A stretch of 64,000 nucleotides of DNA from Leuconostoc gasicomitatum LMG 18811 (GCF_000196855.1 NC_014319.1:1550001-1614000), one strand, 5' to 3'; positions 54,589 through 63,027 are shown, counted from the first letter of the stretch. Translations and numbers: made by a program. Notes: generated from the sequence alone by a model not told the origin.

Positions 54589-55839
54589 TTACTTCAATGA
54601 TTCTACATCACGGGCAATCATTAATTCTTCATTTGTTGGAATTAATAAGGCTTTTACACGTGATGATTTCGTCGAAATTTCTACTTCTTTTCCACGAATC
54701 TTGTTAGCTTCAATATCTAATGACACATTAAAATACTCTAATTTATCAATAATTGCTTGTCTAACTGGTATCGAATTTTCCCCAATACCTGCTGTAAATA
54801 CAATTGCATCAACACCACCCATTTCGGCGATGTATTGACCAATATATTTTATAATACGATTAATAAAAATTTTAACTGCTAATCTAGCATGATCATTTGT
54901 ATCTTGCACATCCAATAAATCACGCATATCTGAAGAAATAGTTGATAAACCAAGTAAGCCTGATTTCTTGTTCAATATGTTTAGCATGTCATCATTAGAT
55001 AGACCTTCGCGCTCTTGAATATAGTATACAAGCGAGGGGTCAACATCACCCGAACGTGTAGCCATTGTGACACCTGCTAGTGGCGAAAATCCCATTGATG
55101 TATCAAGTGACTTGCCATCCTTAATAGCTGTAATTGAGGCACCTGCACCTAAATGGAGTGTAATTAATTTCAATGATTTCAAGTCTTTGCCAAGCATTTC
55201 TGCTGCCCGCATCGCAACGTAACGATGTGACGTCCCATGAGCACCATATTTACGTGCACCATATCGCGTGTAGTATTCATATGGTAACGAATAAAGATAG
55301 TTTTCTTCAGGCATAGATTGGTGGAAAGACGTATCAAATACGGCAACCGACAAAGCATCTGGCAATAATTTTTGGAAAGCGCGGATTCCCATGGCATTGG
55401 CAGGATTATGTAATGGTGCATAGTCTGCTAACCGATCAATTTTTTCTAGAACTGAATCATTCACAACAACCGAATGATTAAACCATTCACCACCAGCGAC
55501 AACACGATGTCCAACACCTGTAATTTCATTAAAATCTTCGATAATGCCAAGATCTGTTAATTTTTGTAACATAAAATTAATGGCTTGTTGATGGTCTTTA
55601 ATTGCAAGCACATTTTCATATTTTTTGTCCTTGCCATTTTTAGAAAGGGTGATATGATCCTCATCTTCGGAGTCATCAATCAAGCGTTCCACTTCAGAAT
55701 CATACTTGATTGTTACAATAGCATCATCCATACCTATTCGTTCAATAACACCCTGCGCAATTACTTGTTCTGCTGGCATTTCCAATAATTGGAATTTTAA
55801 TGATGAACTCCCCGCATTAACAGCCATTGTCTTAGCCAT
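54589..55839 (-). CDS. ackA: Acetate kinase
   Basis: Converts acetyl phosphate and ADP to acetate and ATP, the ATP-yielding end of the phosphoketolase pathway. 416 residues. MAVNAGSSSLKFQL start, FDTSFHQSMP near 172, THLGAGASI near 224, VFTAGIGENS near 345. Downstream of the comG-associated methyltransferase, the gene order known in Bacillus-like genomes. Confidence 0.96.
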   Translation of the reverse strand: MAKTMAVNAGSSSLKFQLLEMPAEQVIAQGVIERIGMDDAIVTIKYDSEVERLIDDSEDEDHITLSKNGKDKKYENVLAIKDHQQAINFMLQKLTDLGIIEDFNEITGVGHRVVAGGEWFNHSVVVNDSVLEKIDRLADYAPLHNPANAMGIRAFQKLLPDALSVAVFDTSFHQSMPEENYLYSLPYEYYTRYGARKYGAHGTSHRYVAMRAAEMLGKDLKSLKLITLHLGAGASITAIKDGKSLDTSMGFSPLAGVTMATRSGDVDPSLVYYIQEREGLSNDDMLNILNKKSGLLGLSTISSDMRDLLDVQDTNDHARLAVKIFINRIIKYIGQYIAEMGGVDAIVFTAGIGENSIPVRQAIIDKLEYFNVSLDIEANKIRGKEVEISTKSSRVKALLIPTNEELMIARDVESLK

Positions 55840-55947
55840 GATTTGATTTTTACCTGTCTTTCTTGAATGTGTTCTGATCTATTACATTTTAATACATAGG
55901 ATTCTGCCATAAAAAATATTGTTTAGCACTTTATATTTTATGACATA

Positions 55948-56958
55948 CTATATACTATCCTGTTCTTTATCAAGTTTAACCCAAGCAGCAATTTCTTGCA
56001 AAAATTTTTTCAAAGCAGCAATATCTTTTAAAGTTGGATACTGCCCCATTAACACCTCTGTTTTTGTTCCAACATCTTTTTTTTGCAGTACAAGTATAGC
56101 TTTAGCTGCGCGTTGATCCTTAAAGAATTCATTTGGTAATTGCAAGAAAGCCTTAAGTTGTGCTTTATTAGCCACAAGTTTTAATAAGTTTTTAGCATTG
56201 TCTCCGTTTAAAATATTGGCTGGCACAATTAAGTAGACCCAACCATCTTCAGTTACAAATTCCAAACTTTTTTCAATCAACAAGTGATGCACAAATGATC
56301 GGCCCTCTGTCGCACGCGTATCGTAATCATCCCCTGGTTGTATTGGGTAGTAACCTACTGGCAGATCTGCAATAACTGCTTTAGATTTAGGAACATCTTT
56401 TGTTGAAATTACATCTTCTTGGTAAAATTCGGTTGTGCCTTGGTTAAGTAACTCATCAACAGCTGATGCTAACGCTAATTGCGTGTCGTCGTTATCAATA
56501 CCTATTCGTTTGATTTTCACATTGTTCATTATTAATACATCGTTAATTGTATTAAGTAAATTACCCGTTCCCACTGTAATATCTATGATCGTGTCACCAT
56601 CTGATAAATTTGCGGTTTGTGACAAAAAATCTGCCAACAAATAACCGATTCCATCTGGTGTTAATTGATAATTAGTAGGCGTTTTATCGTCTCGATTAGC
56701 TTTCAAAATAACTAACTGCAATACTTTTCTTAAGTCTGCTTGTGTCATATGTTGCCAATCAAAATCAGTGATTAAATTTTGTATTTTGTCAGTTGTCTCC
56801 GCTGTTGGCATATCTAATTCATGTTGAATATTACCAGCATGAATATCTTCTAGTACCTCAATTAACGCATCAATCATGCTAATATCTGCATCTTGTGCTA
56901 ATGCTTGTGTGCTAGTTGTTAGTGCCTCAAAATATGTTGCGATTTTTTCTTGTGTCAT
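55948..56958 (-). CDS. Class I SAM-dependent methyltransferase of the comG locus
   Basis: 336 residues. N-6 DNA methylase-like fold: DITVGTGNLLNTI near 138 for SAM binding and ADLPVGYYP near 205 in place of the usual NPPF/Y. YtxK-type gene found between comG genes and ackA in many Firmicutes. A true DNA target is doubtful; function unknown. Confidence 0.85.
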   Translation of the reverse strand: MTQEKIATYFEALTTSTQALAQDADISMIDALIEVLEDIHAGNIQHELDMPTAETTDKIQNLITDFDWQHMTQADLRKVLQLVILKANRDDKTPTNYQLTPDGIGYLLADFLSQTANLSDGDTIIDITVGTGNLLNTINDVLIMNNVKIKRIGIDNDDTQLALASAVDELLNQGTTEFYQEDVISTKDVPKSKAVIADLPVGYYPIQPGDDYDTRATEGRSFVHHLLIEKSLEFVTEDGWVYLIVPANILNGDNAKNLLKLVANKAQLKAFLQLPNEFFKDQRAAKAILVLQKKDVGTKTEVLMGQYPTLKDIAALKKFLQEIAAWVKLDKEQDSI

Positions 56959-56998
56959 AGACTTATTTTAGCTTTTTTTCATATTATTTTCAAGATGT

Positions 56999-57286
56999 TT
57001 ACACAAGTAACTCTCGCGTGTAAGTCTTATTTCCTAGCTCAATGACAATATGGTTTTTCACCACAGTTGTTTTAACATGACCGAATTTGTCATTTTGATG
57101 GTGACTTTTATGATACGCTAAACTTGCCTGTAACTGTATTTGATCAAGTTTTGTTAAAATAATCATTTGAGATCTTGATTTTAACTGCGCATTAAAAGTT
57201 ATATTTTGTAAAACCATAACACCACCAAGTAAACCCAAGAGTATTAATGAGGACACTAAAATTGATGCTTGCCTTTTTTTAAACAC
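56999..57286 (-). CDS. comGG: Competence protein ComGG-like
   Basis: 95 residues from GTG 57286, with AGGGGG 5 nt upstream; it overlaps comGF by 8 nt. One N-terminal membrane helix (FKKRQASILVSSLILLGLLG) and a short outer domain. Low sequence conservation; called from position as the last comG gene. Confidence 0.7.
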   Translation of the reverse strand: MFKKRQASILVSSLILLGLLGGVMVLQNITFNAQLKSRSQMIILTKLDQIQLQASLAYHKSHHQNDKFGHVKTTVVKNHIVIELGNKTYTRELLV

Positions 57287-57704
57287 GATTTCCCCCTTTT
57301 TTAAGATAAAGTAAGCCACTTGCTTTTTGACCTTGACAATTAACTACTTCCAGCTCTAAATAAGTTGTTCGGTCAAAAACAGTTAACTGACTAATATTTT
57401 GTGCCATAATAACTTGACCAGCACCTACAGCCGATATTTGTAACCTATTTTTGTAAACGGTTAACTTCATTAATTTTTCTTCATTATTTTTTAAAATTAC
57501 ATGGTCTGTATGTGCCGATACCAAAGTATATTTTTGAACCTCGATTTGGTGTGTCACAGCACGCAATGTTATGTCTAATGGTGTTTGTGTCTGCGGTTTT
57601 AACAAAGAGAGACTAAATTGTATTGTCATGAACACCAATCCCGTAATTATTACCGCGATTAGTGACTCCAATAAGGTAAATGCAGCACTACTATTTTTCA
57701 ACAT
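57279..57704 (-). CDS. comGF: Minor pseudopilin ComGF
   Basis: 141 residues from ATG 57704. Class III leader AAFTLLESLIAVIITGLVF with the peptidase site before FTLLE. Part of the DNA-uptake pseudopilus. Overlaps comGE by 14 nt. Confidence 0.82.
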   Translation of the reverse strand: MLKNSSAAFTLLESLIAVIITGLVFMTIQFSLSLLKPQTQTPLDITLRAVTHQIEVQKYTLVSAHTDHVILKNNEEKLMKLTVYKNRLQISAVGAGQVIMAQNISQLTVFDRTTYLELEVVNCQGQKASGLLYLKKGGNRV

Positions 57705-57891
57705 AATCATGCCATGACTTTATTGCGGTAGCTCGTTGTGCCGAAACATGTTGATATTCTATTTTTAAACGTGCATCTTGTTGTTTAAAATTTCTAACCT
57801 GTTCATATTCAAACGTTATTGCAGTACTTATCAGTAAGAGAGATATTAAAGCTTCTGCCAACACAAAGCCTGATTTACGTCTTTTCAACAC
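57691..57891 (-). CDS. comGE: Minor pseudopilin ComGE-like
   Basis: 66 residues. Prepilin-like N-terminus RRKSGFVLAEALISLLLIS. Overlaps comGD by 17 nt. Short even for ComGE; assigned from motif and order. Confidence 0.75.
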   Translation of the reverse strand: MLKRRKSGFVLAEALISLLLISTAITFEYEQVRNFKQQDARLKIEYQHVSAQRATAIKSWHDYVEK

Positions 57892-58267
57892 GATATTCGC
57901 CCCCTCCTAAACTAAAAATAATTTTAATTGTCTGTTTACCAGTTGTTAACACAATTGTTGTCGGCGCAACGTAGCCCGTTTTCAATATTTTTATCTGTGT
58001 GCATACATGATTGCTATAACCTTTTGGATACTTAAAACTATCAGGACCAAACATCACCACATCTCTATCAAATGTCACAGTAACATTTTTTTGTGTTTGC
58101 TGTGCAGTCAATCTAGTCTGATGCCATTGAGATTTAAACGCTGGCTCCCATTGTGCCATTTGTTGATAATGTGGTTTTATTGTACAACTAATCAATAACA
58201 TGCTCGCCACGATACTAAGTACAATTAAAGATTCTAATAAAGTGAATCCGCTATTTGTGCGCTTCAT
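57875..58267 (-). CDS. comGD: Minor pseudopilin ComGD
   Basis: 130 residues from ATG 58267. Prepilin leader MKRTNSGFTLLESLIVLSIV. Its start overlaps comGC by 17 nt. Intact, though cut off from the upstream promoter by the prophage. Confidence 0.82.
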   Translation of the reverse strand: MKRTNSGFTLLESLIVLSIVASMLLISCTIKPHYQQMAQWEPAFKSQWHQTRLTAQQTQKNVTVTFDRDVVMFGPDSFKYPKGYSNHVCTQIKILKTGYVAPTTIVLTTGKQTIKIIFSLGGGEYRVEKT

Positions 58268-58526
58268 TATTTGCAACTGTAATATTTAAATCTTTGACTT
58301 TTTGAGCCTGCTTTGCCGTTAAATAGCCTTCTGCCACCAAATTATTCATCGTTATTGAACCGTTTTCAGGATGTTCATTTGCATACAAATCTATTTGTGT
58401 TTGTACAGTAGACACCATTGCCGTTGCATGTGTTTCAACTGCTTTTTGACGCTGTGAGCCGAGATTAGGCAAAATAAGGAGCATCAATAAACTAATAATG
58501 AAAAGCACAATTGCTGCTTCAATCAA
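58251..58526 (-). pseudogene. comGC: comGC, 5' end removed by prophage insertion
   Basis: ComGC body is intact from LIEAAIVLFIISLLMLLILP to the end (STVQTQIDLYANEHPENG), but the leader KxxGFT before the pre-pilin peptidase site is missing. Upstream DNA belongs to the prophage; the reading frame runs on into it without a plausible pilin leader. The missing half should lie at the other prophage end, beyond the window. Confidence 0.85.
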
Positions 58527-58530
58527 GTAT
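58515..58530. other. Inferred prophage attachment junction in comGC
   Basis: The change from ComGC-like to unrelated sequence falls at about 58526. The core probably includes the LIEA codons, retained on this side. The exact core cannot be set without the other junction. Confidence 0.6.
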
Positions 58531-58573
58531 AATAAATATATTTTTCTTCCTATTAAATATGTTAAATTTGAAC

Positions 58574-58604
58574 AAATAAAAACCACGTAATTTAATACGT
58601 GGTT
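58574..58604 (-). terminator. Terminator at the prophage edge
   Basis: AACCACGTA-TTAAAT-TACGTGGTT perfect 9-bp stem followed on the minus strand by TTTATTTG. It overlaps the stop of the last prophage gene and would stop phage transcripts entering comGC-comGG. Confidence 0.88.
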
Positions 58605-59070
58605 AGTCCATTTTTTTAGGTATAGGCAAATTACCAGCTTCAACATTTTCTTTCATTGTTTTAAAAGTTTCGATCATATTATCAATGACTTGAAGCACAT
58701 CATCTTCATCTCCTGAAATGTGGCCACTTTCTATTTCATTCTCAAATCTGTTGAATGATACATTAGTGACATCAATATCATGTTTTTTGAAATAAAGCAT
58801 GTAATCTAGTAACTCGGTCACACGTTCCTTGTCGTGAACGTGGTGTTTGCCTAAGAAGTTAAATACCGTGTTATCATCAGCTGTGATTTCGTCATACACC
58901 TGTCCGCCAGTCTTACCTAACACTAACCCTATGGCACGATAAAAACGCCCAGATAAGTTATTGACATCCCTATTACGTATACTTTTAAATGATGTTTCTG
59001 GTATGCCGGATATTTTAGCAACTTCATATCTCGTGGTGTTGTTTAATTTTAAATAGTCATCTAATTTCAT
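58603..59070 (-). CDS. XRE/Cro-like HTH protein, prophage accessory
   Basis: 155 residues. N-terminal HTH reads LDDYLKLNNTTRYEVAKISG followed by IPETSFKSIRNRD; the remainder is acidic and helical. Last gene before the attachment junction, third of a three-gene operon. Likely a regulator, possibly of its own operon through the GCTTAATTAAGC palindrome. Typical cargo position for a prophage. Confidence 0.7.
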   Translation of the reverse strand: MKLDDYLKLNNTTRYEVAKISGIPETSFKSIRNRDVNNLSGRFYRAIGLVLGKTGGQVYDEITADDNTVFNFLGKHHVHDKERVTELLDYMLYFKKHDIDVTNVSFNRFENEIESGHISGDEDDVLQVIDNMIETFKTMKENVEAGNLPIPKKMD

Positions 59071-59073
59071 GAT

Positions 59074-59286
59074 TTACCCTTTGCTAACTAAATACATATA
59101 CATCATGTCGCTGCGGAAGCATAATCTTTCATGCGCATCCAGTGGATCACCAGATTGATGACCGTCTGAATAAAAACTCTTGTCAATTCCGTTTCCGCGA
59201 TAGTTTCGAGCATTAAAATGCTTGTTAACGTATGCCTTAGCTTCTTTGTAGTTTTCTTCGCCAAATCGTTCGATAAAATAGTTCAT
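59074..59286 (-). CDS. Small prophage accessory protein
   Basis: 70 residues, no membrane segment, begins NYFIERFGEENYKEAKAYVN and is rich in Arg, Tyr, His and Asp in its middle. AGAGGAAAA ribosome site. Three bases upstream of the HTH gene. Not recognised; a toxin, antitoxin or anti-phage role is possible. Confidence 0.6.
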   Translation of the reverse strand: MNYFIERFGEENYKEAKAYVNKHFNARNYRGNGIDKSFYSDGHQSGDPLDAHERLCFRSDMMYMYLVSKG

Positions 59287-59307
59287 GATATTTTCCTCTT
59301 TTTTGTC

Positions 59308-59652
59308 TTATCCAAAATAAGCAATAACTTGTTGTTTGTTCATTACTTGCTTAACTGCTTGTTTACCAACTGATATTACTCCGTGCTGTCCACGAACAAT
59401 GTTTGAACCGTTTTCTAAAATAACGGTTGCTGTCTTCTGCTTGTCATTCAATAAGTTTGCAACCTTATGGCTGTTTAAATTGTTTATTTTTGATGCCTTT
59501 TCGATAATCGATACGAAATTGTTTGATTCTTCTTGAGTTTCTTCAAACATTTCAGCTAACATGTTACGGCCATCGGTTGTGACGATGACGGCACCCTTGA
59601 GTTCGCCCTCGATGATGATGTTTGAGTTGTTGATATTCTTAAATGTTGTCAT
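59308..59652 (-). CDS. Prophage accessory protein of unknown function
   Basis: 114 residues, soluble. First gene of the cargo operon. AAGGAAGAGG ribosome site before ATG 59652. A first half with beta-type IIIEGELKGAVIVTTDGRNM and an alternating second half; no family recognised. Confidence 0.6.
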   Translation of the reverse strand: MTTFKNINNSNIIIEGELKGAVIVTTDGRNMLAEMFEETQEESNNFVSIIEKASKINNLNSHKVANLLNDKQKTATVILENGSNIVRGQHGVISVGKQAVKQVMNKQQVIAYFG

Positions 59653-59682
59653 GTCGTTTACCTCTTCCTTAACCTTGAATTA

Positions 59683-59711
59683 AGTATACCGCTTAATTAA
59701 GCAGTGTGCAA
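59683..59711 (-). promoter_or_regulatory. Promoter of the prophage cargo operon with palindromic operator
   Basis: Minus strand TTGCAC (59706-59711), 17 nt, TATACT (59683-59688). The spacer holds GCTTAATTAAGC (59691-59702), a perfect 12-bp palindrome ideally placed for repression. Confidence 0.8.
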
Positions 59712-59811
59712 TAGATTAATGTTACGATTGTGTTACAGAAATATATAATTGCAAATAACATTAAGAGTCCATCTTGTTTAATACGTACTATTATTTTAGA
59801 GGGAAAATAAT

Positions 59812-59991
59812 ATGAATAAAGAACAAACAATACGTGTGATTTTGAGAATCATGCCGCCGCGCACAATTAACAAGAAGACTGGAATAGATATCTACTTACT
59901 TGATGCACACCAGAAGTATGGTGACCCTATTGGAGAGTTAAGTGGCGAACAGAAAACTGCATTGGATAAATGGTGTGATTCACTACAATAA
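59812..59991 (+). CDS. Small rightward prophage protein
   Basis: 59 residues, MNKEQTIRVILRIMPPRTIN to KWCDSLQ. AGAGGGA lies 7 nt before the ATG and a good terminator follows at once. It is the only rightward gene in this prophage region, divergent from the cargo operon with a shared upstream space. Function unknown. Confidence 0.65.
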   Translation: MNKEQTIRVILRIMPPRTINKKTGIDIYLLDAHQKYGDPIGELSGEQKTALDKWCDSLQ

Positions 59992-60032
59992 AAAAAGACC
60001 AACTGAATTAAAATTCTGGTTGGTCTTTTTAG
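59991..60032. terminator. Bidirectional terminator in prophage
   Basis: AAAAAAGACCAAC ... GTTGGTCTTTTT with GAA/TTC inner pairing. Ends the 59-residue gene and also the leftward membrane pair. Confidence 0.88.
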
Positions 60033-60092
60033 CATGAAAAACTTGTTGTGGTTTAGTAAAAATAGTCTATCTTTAGCAGATAACCTAAGATA

Positions 60093-60575
60093 TTATGCAA
60101 TCTTTTGACCTTGCATGAAATCTCCGTTAGAAATTCCGCTAAACATTCCACTGCCTTTCATCTGTCCAAATAAATCTGCTAAGCGGACTTTTTCATTTCC
60201 TTTGTATCCTAATTCATTGCTGATTACTGAGCCGCCTACAGAATCCAAGAATGCTTTTCGTTCAGCTGGTTTAGCCAAGAGTATTGTTCTTATAATCACA
60301 GCAAACATTGCTGTATCTCTTTCGAAGTTAGCCATCGACATGACGGCCCAATGAATTTCAGACTTAATTTTTTTGTATGGTTTCTTCTGATCTGTTTCGT
60401 ATTTTTTGCTGACAGAATAACCAACTTTAAACATTAGACAAGGTCCAACAATATACTTACCAAATTTAGCCTTCACACCATAAGCTCTAAATTTTCCTGC
60501 GTATGAAGCTACTAAAAGAGTGTAAAACAATACAACGCCTATCAAGAAAATTACTAATGCACTCATAGATATCAC
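60093..60575 (-). CDS. Membrane protein, candidate lysogenic conversion gene
   Basis: 160 residues with one clear N-terminal membrane helix (about 5-27) and a long soluble part ending QMKGSGMFSGISNGDF. GTG 60575 overlaps the upstream stop as GTGA, with AAAGGG nearby; an ATG at 60566 is the alternative. Not recognised. Placed between lysis genes and the attachment site, where superinfection exclusion genes often lie. Confidence 0.6.
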   Translation of the reverse strand: MISMSALVIFLIGVVLFYTLLVASYAGKFRAYGVKAKFGKYIVGPCLMFKVGYSVSKKYETDQKKPYKKIKSEIHWAVMSMANFERDTAMFAVIIRTILLAKPAERKAFLDSVGGSVISNELGYKGNEKVRLADLFGQMKGSGMFSGISNGDFMQGQKIA

Positions 60576-61159
60576 TTACCCTTTCTAATACGTGTCTTCG
60601 ACTTCGGATGATGATTTCTTTTATCTTCCGCTGTTTCCGCTTTTTCTCTTAGCTTTTTTTGAGACTTTTCACTTCTTTCACTATTGCTATCTATTCTGGC
60701 TTCCTTCAAATTCTTTTTCGCCATCTTTTCTACTTCAATTGTATCACTCTTCTCTTGATTATTCTTTTTTTGTGGCTCAATCAAGAATGCTATATAATAT
60801 AGCGAGTAAATTGATAGTGCAACGACGATGCTCCTACCTATTATGTTTGCAAAAAAGTAGACATGCGGTAAAGATATAACATAAAAGATTAATCCTTTAA
60901 AATTTGGGATTAATATAGCAATTAACGTGAACACTGAACTGACCATGACTATTTGAAATTTCATAAAACGTTTTTTTAACATTTCATTTTCAGCAACAGA
61001 ATCAATGGCTAAAAACGTTTGTGATGAAAGATATATAATTCCTAGAAAAACTATTGTGTCGTAATCCTTACTAGAACAAACGTTGTAGGTTAACGTTAAT
61101 AATAAAATAACTCTATACATATGTTTAATCGCCAAATAAATTCCCATGAAAACTATCAT
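60572..61159 (-). CDS. Multi-pass membrane protein with basic tail, prophage
   Basis: 195 residues: four or five hydrophobic segments up to about residue 130, then a highly charged Lys/Arg/Glu tail of 60 residues (KKNNQEKSDTIEVE to KTRIRKGK). Coupled with the next gene. No strong ribosome site at ATG 61159; ATG 61147 is another choice. Function unknown, possibly superinfection exclusion. Confidence 0.6.
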   Translation of the reverse strand: MIVFMGIYLAIKHMYRVILLLTLTYNVCSSKDYDTIVFLGIIYLSSQTFLAIDSVAENEMLKKRFMKFQIVMVSSVFTLIAILIPNFKGLIFYVISLPHVYFFANIIGRSIVVALSIYSLYYIAFLIEPQKKNNQEKSDTIEVEKMAKKNLKEARIDSNSERSEKSQKKLREKAETAEDKRNHHPKSKTRIRKGK

Positions 61160-61193
61160 ATCACAAGTTGTTATAGATTACTCTAATAAAAGC

Positions 61194-61231
61194 AAAAAGT
61201 CCAACTAGAATTTAATCTTGTTGGACTTTTT
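61194..61231 (-). terminator. Terminator after endolysin
   Basis: AAAAAGTCCAAC and GTTGGACTTTTT, perfect 12-bp stem with U-run on the minus strand. Ends the late lysis transcript. Confidence 0.9.
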
Positions 61232-61234
61232 AAT

Positions 61235-62011
61235 CTATTTAATTTGTAAATCTTGTTCCAAAATATTCCAGAACACAACTCCATTTGGATACCAGAAAGC
61301 AACCCGGTATGCAAAGTTGGAATTAGACTTGTGGAGTTCAAACGGATTACCATCAATACGTCCCCATGTCGATTTAGTACCCTTATCAATTGGCGTGTTA
61401 TAAGCAGAAGCGCTTGCTTTGTCAATTAAACGAATATAGTCATTTTCTTTAAACTTTGGTTTAGGCATAGGTTTCTCCTCATCTAGTCCATTAAGAACAT
61501 CCTTTTTAAGTTGGTCATAACTAATACCCCACTTTTGTAGGAATGGTAGTGGGTCAACATGATCTGATCCATGTCCTGTTCGTGATGCATAATTATGAGT
61601 TTTGATGCCAATAATATCATCATCGTCTAAGACGTAGTCAGCTCCACACTCATCGGCCAGCTTTCGTGTTAACCAAATATAAGCACGATAAGACTTGTCA
61701 AAATCTGCCTGTGAAGTTACTCGTTCAGCGAACTCAATTGCGGCATACGTTTCATGATTCCAGTCTCCACCTACATCCCATGCGCCACCATTGGTATCAG
61801 CTACTTGAATAATACGGCCACCCTCACCAACTAAATGGGTATAGTAACCATTAGGCCAGTTATTCTTTAAATAGGCTACTTCATTGTCCATTGTTGCTGA
61901 AGTGTTAGCTGTGGAATGCATATGAACTTGTCCGAATGGAGGCACTGCAAAACCATTTTCCTTGTCGGGTTGTCCAGGTACGACGATGTTGCGTTCAATA
62001 TTATATCCCAT
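61235..62011 (-). CDS. Phage endolysin, N-acetylmuramoyl-L-alanine amidase
   Basis: 258 residues. Amidase_2-like catalytic part at about 15-170 with zinc-ligand candidates in VHMHSTANT and RTGHGSDHVDP, a Pro/Lys-rich linker near 185, and an SH3-like wall-binding end from about 190 (FKENDYIRLIDKASASAYNT). No signal peptide, so it depends on the holin just upstream. Confidence 0.9.
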   Translation of the reverse strand: MGYNIERNIVVPGQPDKENGFAVPPFGQVHMHSTANTSATMDNEVAYLKNNWPNGYYTHLVGEGGRIIQVADTNGGAWDVGGDWNHETYAAIEFAERVTSQADFDKSYRAYIWLTRKLADECGADYVLDDDDIIGIKTHNYASRTGHGSDHVDPLPFLQKWGISYDQLKKDVLNGLDEEKPMPKPKFKENDYIRLIDKASASAYNTPIDKGTKSTWGRIDGNPFELHKSNSNFAYRVAFWYPNGVVFWNILEQDLQIK

Positions 62012-62013
62012 GT

Positions 62014-62307
62014 TTATTTCTCACTTTCTTTCATTGGATTGAATGCGTAATGATTCAATACTTCGTTTAGTCCGGTGGCAGCGAATCCTGAAATAAAGCC
62101 AAAAGCTGCCCCCAGCCATATATCTGTTGCGTAAATGTAACTAGCGGCTACAAAGCCAACTAGCGTGCCAACCACAATTGACACCAGTGGCAACCAGTGA
62201 TTATCAATTTTAGTTTGCTTAATTGCTTGCACCGCTACCCAAGTGAATAGTGTGATAAATCCGTATACGGTTGCTGTTAAGCTGTTAAAAAAAGTGATTA
62301 AATCCAT
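62014..62307 (-). CDS. Phage holin
   Basis: 97 residues with two or three membrane helices (about 12-30, 38-60, 66-83) and a charged C-terminus, 2 nt from the endolysin. Size, topology and position are those of holins. Confidence 0.85.
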   Translation of the reverse strand: MDLITFFNSLTATVYGFITLFTWVAVQAIKQTKIDNHWLPLVSIVVGTLVGFVAASYIYATDIWLGAAFGFISGFAATGLNEVLNHYAFNPMKESEK

Positions 62308-62328
62308 TATTTTTCTCCTTAAAATAAA

Positions 62329-62349
62329 AAAGACGGCTTAGACCGTCTT
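62329..62349 (-). terminator. Terminator inside the lysis cassette
   Basis: Minus strand AAGACGG-TCTAAG-CCGTCTT followed by TTTTATTTT. It overlaps the stop codon of the 100-residue gene, upstream of holin and endolysin, so it may lower or time their expression. Confidence 0.72.
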
Positions 62350-62640
62350 CATCAGTTCATCGATTTTTTCAGTTAATTTATTGACTTCACTACGTAAGGC
62401 TTCATTTTCTTGTGTCAAATTTTTATTATCGCTGCGTAATGAAGCAATTTCTTGGCTTAATTGTGATACCTGCGATGATAATTCCTTGACTAACGCGCCT
62501 TGTGTGGCAAACATTTCACTAACTGTGTCATCGTGTTTCTGGGTAGTGTCTTCCCGCTTACCGCGCCATGCGAAATAACCTGTGGCAATGGTACCAAATG
62601 CACCGAATATGAATGCTAACTGTTCAATGGTACTCACCAC
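62338..62640 (-). CDS. Phage membrane protein with coiled coil (holin-like or accessory)
   Basis: 100 residues: an N-terminal membrane helix (about 6-25), then a heptad coiled coil (LVKELSSQVSQLSQEIASL and NLTQENEALRSEVNKL). Similar to phage hemolysin XhlA-type proteins. Starts with GTG 62640 or 62637 overlapping the upstream gene. Confidence 0.75.
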   Translation of the reverse strand: MVSTIEQLAFIFGAFGTIATGYFAWRGKREDTTQKHDDTVSEMFATQGALVKELSSQVSQLSQEIASLRSDNKNLTQENEALRSEVNKLTEKIDELMKTV

Positions 62641-63025
62641 CTTTCAATTTATAGCGTGGCTCTTCCCAAGCACTAAATAACACATTGGCTGTGATTACCG
62701 CAAATATAAATGGCACAATTGTCACGCTGCTGCGGTAAATGTCGTTCATTGCATAGCTAACAGTTAGTAGTGTCCACATGCCACCAGACAAGGCAATAAG
62801 CACTAATCTAATATAGTGCCAGTAAAAGTCCCACAGCGAGTTAACTAGCAATGTAGCGCCAATTAATAAGTAGGCAATACCAACCGGCGCATCGTCTAAT
62901 AAACCGAGAGCCGGTGGTAAACGTAAATCTAGTTGCTGATAATGCAGCATGATGATGATACCGATGATAATTTCTTCAGTAGCGATCGTCACCCACTGGC
63001 GATTTTTCCAAAAGTGTTTTTTCAT
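62624..63025 (-). CDS. Phage membrane protein
   Basis: 133 residues with four hydrophobic segments (about 15-27, 48-64, 70-93, 100-118). Lies between tail fibre and lysis genes. Not recognised. Confidence 0.65.
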   Translation of the reverse strand: MKKHFWKNRQWVTIATEEIIIGIIIMLHYQQLDLRLPPALGLLDDAPVGIAYLLIGATLLVNSLWDFYWHYIRLVLIALSGGMWTLLTVSYAMNDIYRSSVTIVPFIFAVITANVLFSAWEEPRYKLKGGEYH

Positions 63026-63027
63026 GC

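Noticed and set aside
58526-58646. ComGC with a new N-terminus supplied by prophage DNA
   Set aside because: The in-frame extension starts inside the HTH gene, has no pilin leader or ribosome site, and follows a strong terminator.
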